Assembly: GCF_027580225.2 (NCBI RefSeq) | Contig: NC_073358.2 | Span: 48,756,001-48,820,000, forward strand | Direction of reading: 5' to 3' | Source: Misgurnus anguillicaudatus | Lineage: Eukaryota > Chordata > Actinopteri > Cypriniformes > Cobitidae | Length of the DNA stretch: 64,000 nucleotides | Part shown: positions 58,927-64,000 of the stretch, piece after piece | How the letters are laid out: each line of letters starts with the position of its first letter | Position numbering within the stretch: position 1 is the stretch's first letter | The notes under the pieces: model-generated | Told to the model about the DNA's origin: nothing | Database searches by the model: none | What the model saw: the letters and a program-made list of their open reading frames with translations, nothing else | Position numbers and translations under genes: made by a program

Positions 58927-60720
58927 TTTCACTTTACCTCTTAGAAAACAAAGTTTTACTTATTATCTTAAAGTTTCTTCACAGATTCAGTCCCTGAAAT
59001 GTGAACTCATCCTTGGACAGACAGAGTCTTAAGGCTCCAGATTGAGTCAATAACAGATATATCTGCAGAATTACAATCATGCTGTTGTTTAGAGCATGAA
59101 AAATGGGAACTGTTTGAGCTGATTCAGGATGAAATTCCCTTTAGAGTCCCTCACAGAAGCCCTGCGTGATGCCTGTGAGTTATTTTTGTCATTTAACAGA
59201 TGCATGTCAATTGCTTATCTACACTCAGTCCTGTTGATAATGCATTGATTGCCCTTTTTTATTCTGTATGCAGCATTACAATTTTAAAGGCTTACCTATA
59301 CAGTATTTGAAGAATCTTCTGTGTTATTTATTGTGAGTTTGTTAATTTCAAGCAAAATTTGAGAAATAATGAGAGGCTTTTATTCACTTTTTATGTCTCA
59401 CTTCAAAGATTAACCTTGAATGGGTGGTGAGTTTGTGTGCAGTCATTAGTTTAATCATAAGCTTCAGTTGACACCCCAGTTACTCTGGGGAGAAAATACA
59501 GAACTGTGGTTTGGATTGCAGCCCAGTGCTAGTTTTACATTTAATATTTGCCTGAGACAAAATGTTAAATGCTCCCTTATGCCTCAGTCGCTTGGCATAT
59601 AAGTGTCTGTTTGATTAATAAATGATCATTGTGGAAAAAGTTGTGTTAGCCTTCATTTTAGCTCTTATTTATTAAAAGAAACATTTATTAAACTGCGTCA
59701 GTTGTATTGGCTGGGCTTGATCACAAAGAGACCATTGTTGTTGTTGCTGTCAAGTGACCTGCATAGCTCCAAGCTTCTTTATGATTCAAAGAAAACTGCA
59801 TCAGTTTGGACGTCTCTGACCAAACCTTTATCATCATTGATATAGCTGAGAACAGGCCTGTGAAATATAATAAATATGTAAAAAAAAAATGCTATGTGAA
59901 ATTTTTTGGTAAAAATAAATTGCCTGCACAGAGTTTGTGAGATGACATTCTATTTATAGCCTCAATTTTAATATTTATTTATTACATATTTTTATATAAG
60001 CTTGGCTTTTTTAGGCTTTTTAACTTATTTGATGTAACTAATTCGACGTAAAATAAAATAAAATCAACAAGGTAAACAAAAAATAAAAGTAAATAAAGTA
60101 AATAAACAAAATATTTAAATATTTATACATATACATATTTAAAAATAAAAAAATACATATGGGCAATAGTACATATTAAAATAAATGATCCCAAAAATAA
60201 TAATAATTATTATTAATATATATTTATATTTATATTTATTATTAAATAAATAAATGCATACATACATAAATAAATATTAAAATAAAAAGATGTGAGAATA
60301 TTTAAAAATTAAAATATATAAAAATATATATGCGTAAAGTTAAATATGAAAAATAAATAAATATAAAAGTAATGTAAAATATATACAAAAATAAATATAG
60401 GTTATACAAAATAATTTTACGGCTTGTTAGAGTCATTTATTCCTTTATTTATTTTCTTATTATTACATTTATTTATTTTAATTATTCTTAATTATTGAAG
60501 GTTTGGACCCCAGACACAGAAAGTAGCAAAACCAACTTTTGCCACAAGAGGGAAGATCTTGAAAATGAAAACAAAAATGACAACTTTAAAATCTCATCTT
60601 CTGCTTTATATTTAGCCTTTATTTTTATTTAAAGAGTACGCATAGAGTATATTTTGTAATTACAAATCTTTCATAAGATTTTAGCGCTACTAACTGTAGT
60701 AACAGTCTGTATGATTGTAA
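58927..60720. other. intergenic region between slc2a11 and wdr31
   Basis: The two genes are divergent across this stretch. 59,880-60,500 is almost pure A/T with AAATA/TTTAT runs. I see no exon or clear transposon ends. Confidence 0.5.
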
Positions 60721-60962
60721 ACCCCGCCCCCTTTGTTGTCACGTGACCCCTGCTTGCCTGGTAACGGCGAAAGCGTCTCTCGCGCGAGAGAAGAGCTGCT
60801 AGCTAGCAGCCACGGAAAATGTACAACCAAAGCGATCAAGATGCGTGCTAAATCCTCGTTCACTTACTTTGTAACCGTTCCCTCGTTAGTGCACACTTAT
60901 GCTAGGCGTCTACAATAACACGTTCAGACGTTCAGCCGAGCATCTTTCTGCTGTAAGCCTCG
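60721..60962 (+). promoter_or_regulatory. wdr31: probable wdr31 promoter and non-coding first exon
   Basis: The sequence turns GC-rich (CCCCGCCCCC, CACGTGACC E-box, CTCGCGCGAGAG palindrome). It ends in an excellent splice donor, GCCTCG|GTAAGTG at 60,962/60,963, ahead of the first coding exon at 61,685. The acceptor before that exon is not obvious to me. Confidence 0.55.
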
Positions 60963-61424
60963 GTAAGTGTTTGCTTGTGTCATGTACTGCAGTCCGGTGA
61001 CGTTAAGTTTACTGCATTAATGCATTTTTTTAAAAATGACCACTTGCAGGTTTGTATTTGCAAACGTATTATTGTGCATAGCTAGACCTGCAGCCAATCC
61101 AGATGTTGATGCATTTCTAATGCCACTTGTTTTTTTGCCGGGGTTTATTGCATGTGCTGGTGCCATGAACATGTCCAGTTTGGCATGTTGCATCCTAGTT
61201 GTTACCTAATGCGATGACGTACTAATGCACTTAATAGGATTCAGGTCGCTCTGCCTTTCTATATCTCGGAGAAACAGGCTGTGTCCCATACATAACTGAA
61301 CCCAATACATAACTGGCTGTCCAGCTTACCAGCTTATGCAAGAGACAGAAACAGCATCTGTTAACTTGTTAGCAGGTAATAGCTCCCAGGAAGTGATGAC
61401 TTCGTCAAAATGTCCCTATAGTTC

Positions 61425-61540
61425 CTGTAGCTCAATTGATAGAGCATCACATTAGCAGTGCAAAGGTTTGAGCTTGAATGCACTGTAGATCATTTCGGAT
61501 AAAATGTCTCTCAAATGCATAAATGTAAAGTGCTATAAAA
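61425..61540 (+). repeat. tRNA-derived SINE fragment, upstream of the wdr31 start
   Basis: TGTAGCTCAATTGATAGAGC (A box) and AAAGGTTTGAGCTTGAAT (B-box region) are followed by a CATAAATGTAAAG tail. Confidence 0.65.
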
Positions 61541-61684
61541 AGTGTGAGTGTTATTGTGTGTGATTAACACAGATCCTTAAAGAGGATAGAAGGCGTGGCC
61601 TGTACCATGGAAAGATGAGTAAGGCAACCCGAGTTCGAGTCCTCTCATGAGGCAGGTGCACATCAAAACGCACCTGTTGCAAGC

Positions 61685-62768
61685 ATGGGAAAACTACAGA
61701 GCAAGTTGCATCGGCGCTCTGATGTGTACAGGTAAATATTATTAGCAAACAACAGCATTTTTGATTGTACATATAGTAAACGTTACAATCAAACACATTT
61801 ACAGAAGGAGGTGAAAAAAGAAAGTGAATAGATATTGTTGTTGTTTTTTCATTTGGCAGGGCCAAGGAAGGGGCGGAGCCTGCACCTGTGCCCAAGGTAG
61901 TGCAGTATGAGCCTGCCCACACAGATGCTGTCAATTGTGTCATCAGCCTGACCTCTAACCTCTGTGTATCAGGAGGGACAGACAAGGTGAGAGGTGTGAA
62001 ACATGGTAAACCTGATAAACTGTTTTTAGTGTTGAAATTGGTAGAGCATTGTGTCAGCAGCGCAGATGGTCATGGGTTTGATTTCCAGGGAACACGCATA
62101 CTGATATAAGTCCCTTTGGAAAAATGTAAATGTTAAATAATATCTCTCGTTCTTCTTGTTGTCAGGCTGTCGTTGTGTATGACTGGAGAGGTGGAAAGCC
62201 GTGTAAATCTTTCCATGGCCACAGCAGAGAAATTACTAAGGTAATAGGAGCTTAAATGATTTCATATACATTTTATCATTTATAAGACATTGTAATATGT
62301 AAGGAATAATTGATTTGAATTATTAAAAAAATAATGCACATCCAAGGTGGTGATGCGGCACGACTCGAAGCAGGTGTGCATTTATTTTCAAAAAATTCAA
62401 AGGACCGCAGTCAATTATTCCCCTTATACCACGGTTATCGCAAACATTGCTCTGGTGGTTAATTTTAAGACATTTGACAGATCAGGTGGGCGTTTATTAA
62501 AAAATAATGCATGGAACATTTCTCAACCAATCAGAATAAAGCATGCAACAGCCCTGTGGTTTAAATTTGATTTATTAGTAGTGAAACAATAAATGTGTTT
62601 TTAAAGTCTATTTGTTTTTGCAGTTGTGTTGTTGTAAAGGTAAAACCTGGATCCTCAGCTCATCTCGTGATAAAACGGTTCTGATGTGGGATTTGGGTCG
62701 AGATCAAGAACCAATTCAGGAATTCTGTGGCCATGAGCTTGTAGTGAATGGAGTAGCAGTCAGCCCAG
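61685..62768 (+). CDS. wdr31: WD-repeat protein 31, N-terminal part (cut by window end)
   Basis: Coding exons seen are 61685-61731, 61860-61986, 62166-62240 and 62624-62768, all GT-AG and in phase, giving 131 residues before the window edge; the last exon ends in phase 1. The start MGKLQSKL matches vertebrate WDR31. A short linker follows, then WD repeats: AHTDAV...LCVSGGTDK, VVVYDWRGGKPCKSFHGH, then WILSSSRDKTVLMWDLG and FCGHELVVNGVAVSP. The protein is a beta-propeller scaffold; links of WDR31 to cilia come from published work, not from this sequence. The exon after 62,768 should lie beyond 64,000, leaving more than 1.2 kb of intron here. Confidence 0.9.
62030..62140 (+). repeat. tRNA-derived SINE fragment, wdr31 intron
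   Basis: TGGTAGAGCATTGTGTCAGC and ATGGGTTTGATTTCCAGGGA resemble tRNA A and B boxes, followed by a TAAGTCCCTTTGG-AAATGTAAATG tail. Confidence 0.6.
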
Positions 62769-63018
62769 GTGTGCAATACTCCCCAAAAATGCCTTTGTAA
62801 TCCTATAGTATGCCCCAAGGGTCCAGACTTTTGTAAACAAATGATGTTGGAACTAGCTGGTTTAAAATAAATGGTCATTCTAGTGCATATATTAAGTCAT
62901 TTCACTTTATACAGGTGGAGTGTATCATCACTGTTTGAAATTAAGGGGGGCTGGGGTGGTCCCGGACCTCCTATACGCATTGATTGCACAACAATTTTAA
63001 ATTTATGTAATATTTTAA

Positions 63019-63508
63019 AGAGGCCATGGCATGAAAATCTGACTTTTCCATGTTTAAGTGCCATGATTGGGTCCCCAGTGCTTGTATCAACATAGAAAAT
63101 GTCAAAAAGATCAACCCAGTAACTTAGTTGTGGTAAACCATTCTCTACAAGCACATGATAAAATAGGTCGTTGAAATTTGGCTCTCCTTATGATGTCATA
63201 AGGAGCTCTTATTATAATAATACCACCCCTTAATCTACACTACCCAACCACAGCACTGCCATTTAGTGCAGAGAAAAGCACAATTGAGTTTTAACTATCA
63301 TTGTGATCAGCGTTTGCACTTCATCAGCTCATTTGCATTTCAAAGGACACCCAAAACGGCACATTTTTGCACACACCTACAAAGTGGCAATTTTTACATG
63401 CTATAATAAATTATTTATATGGTATTTTAGGCTAAAACGTCACATATGTGCTCTGGGGACACCAAAGATTTATTTAACATCTTAAAAAAGTCTTGTGCCA
63501 TTGCCCCT
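63019..63508. mobile_element. TTAA-flanked repeat (family E), wdr31 intron
   Basis: TTAA lies on both sides (63015-63018 and 63509-63512). The ends are AGAGGCCATGGCATG and TTGTGCCATTGCCCCT, and the TCTGACTTTTCCATGTTTAA block is familiar from fish genomes. It is non-coding. Confidence 0.75.
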
Positions 63509-63519
63509 TTAATTTTAAT

Positions 63520-64000
63520 AACGACCAGGGAACCCCAATATAAAGCACAAAAATATAAAAGTGGTCCCCTGGTCTTTATTACAATTAAAATATTACATGA
63601 ATTTAAAATTGTTATGCTGCACTACCACAAAGTGATACTGTCCATTTTTGTCCCAAATTTCTGTCTGAAATAAATGTAAACACCCAAGTGCGCCTCACGC
63701 TGTTTTCTGGAGGAATTGACAGATTGTAAGATTTAGGATTGGGTTAGGGGCTTTAAAAAAAATCCTGTATTTCTAATTTGAGGGATAAAAAATAAATTTC
63801 TCTTGCCAAAAATATGTTTTAAATATATGCTAAATACTTTTTGCAGAAAGTAAAGCTTAATTAAATATATTTCTTAATTTGACAATATAGTTTGTTTTAA
63901 CCTTCATAAATCAACATGTATTTCAAAATGTATTTCAAGGCACTAAATTAATTTTAAATGGTACAAAAAAATCCTAAAAATATAGAATTATATAGTATAT
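63520..64000. other. intronic tail of window
   Basis: AT-rich wdr31 intron sequence in which I see no exon, RNA gene or clear repeat end. Confidence 0.5.

Noticed and set aside
61551..61985. 144-codon minus-strand frame
   Set aside because: It lies antisense to wdr31 exons 1-2, whose sense frame has clear WD-repeat sequence and splice sites.

Overview
The window reads as teleost nuclear DNA, most likely from a carp-like (cyprinid) fish. It is AT-rich, has short coding exons with GT-AG introns, is full of small non-autonomous DNA transposons, and carries tRNA-derived SINE pieces of the kind common in cyprinids. There are no bacterial, phage or CRISPR features.

Layout. Positions 1-27,500 hold no protein-coding gene that I can support. 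They contain stacked DNA-transposon remnants (hAT-type with 8-bp target duplications, PIF/Harbinger-type with TTA/TAA duplications, several families flanked by TTAA, and a broken Tc1 transposase), separated by unique stretches that could be regulatory. Positions 27,582-62,768 form a compact block of five genes. These are hscb (minus, 6 exons), chek2 (plus, 14 coding exons, head-to-head with hscb), a theta-class glutathione S-transferase (minus, 5 exons, tail-to-tail with chek2), a class II sugar transporter like slc2a11 (minus, 12 exons), and the first four coding exons of wdr31 (plus), which runs off the right edge. All exon joins were built by hand from splice signals and reading phase. Every join keeps phase except hscb exon 1/exon 2.

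The genes do not form a pathway. Hscb is a mitochondrial Fe-S co-chaperone, Chek2 a DNA-damage kinase, GST theta a detoxifying enzyme, Slc2a11 a membrane sugar transporter and Wdr31 a WD-repeat protein. From general knowledge, HSCB-CHEK2 and GSTT-SLC2A11 are also neighbours on human chromosome 22, so the block looks like retained vertebrate synteny.

Most worth a second look: (1) hscb lacks one base exactly at its exon 1 donor, which breaks frame; (2) the chek2 product has DFN in place of DFG, and Val-Gln where human CHK2 has the ATM target Thr68-Gln; (3) at least seven insertions from five families share exact TTAA flanks and AG...CT termini. Some are long fold-backs whose arms carry sequence resembling a gene start plus splice donor, or a THAP-like start. 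Two nested insertions have an empty-site comparison inside this window. I found no clearly new multi-gene system.
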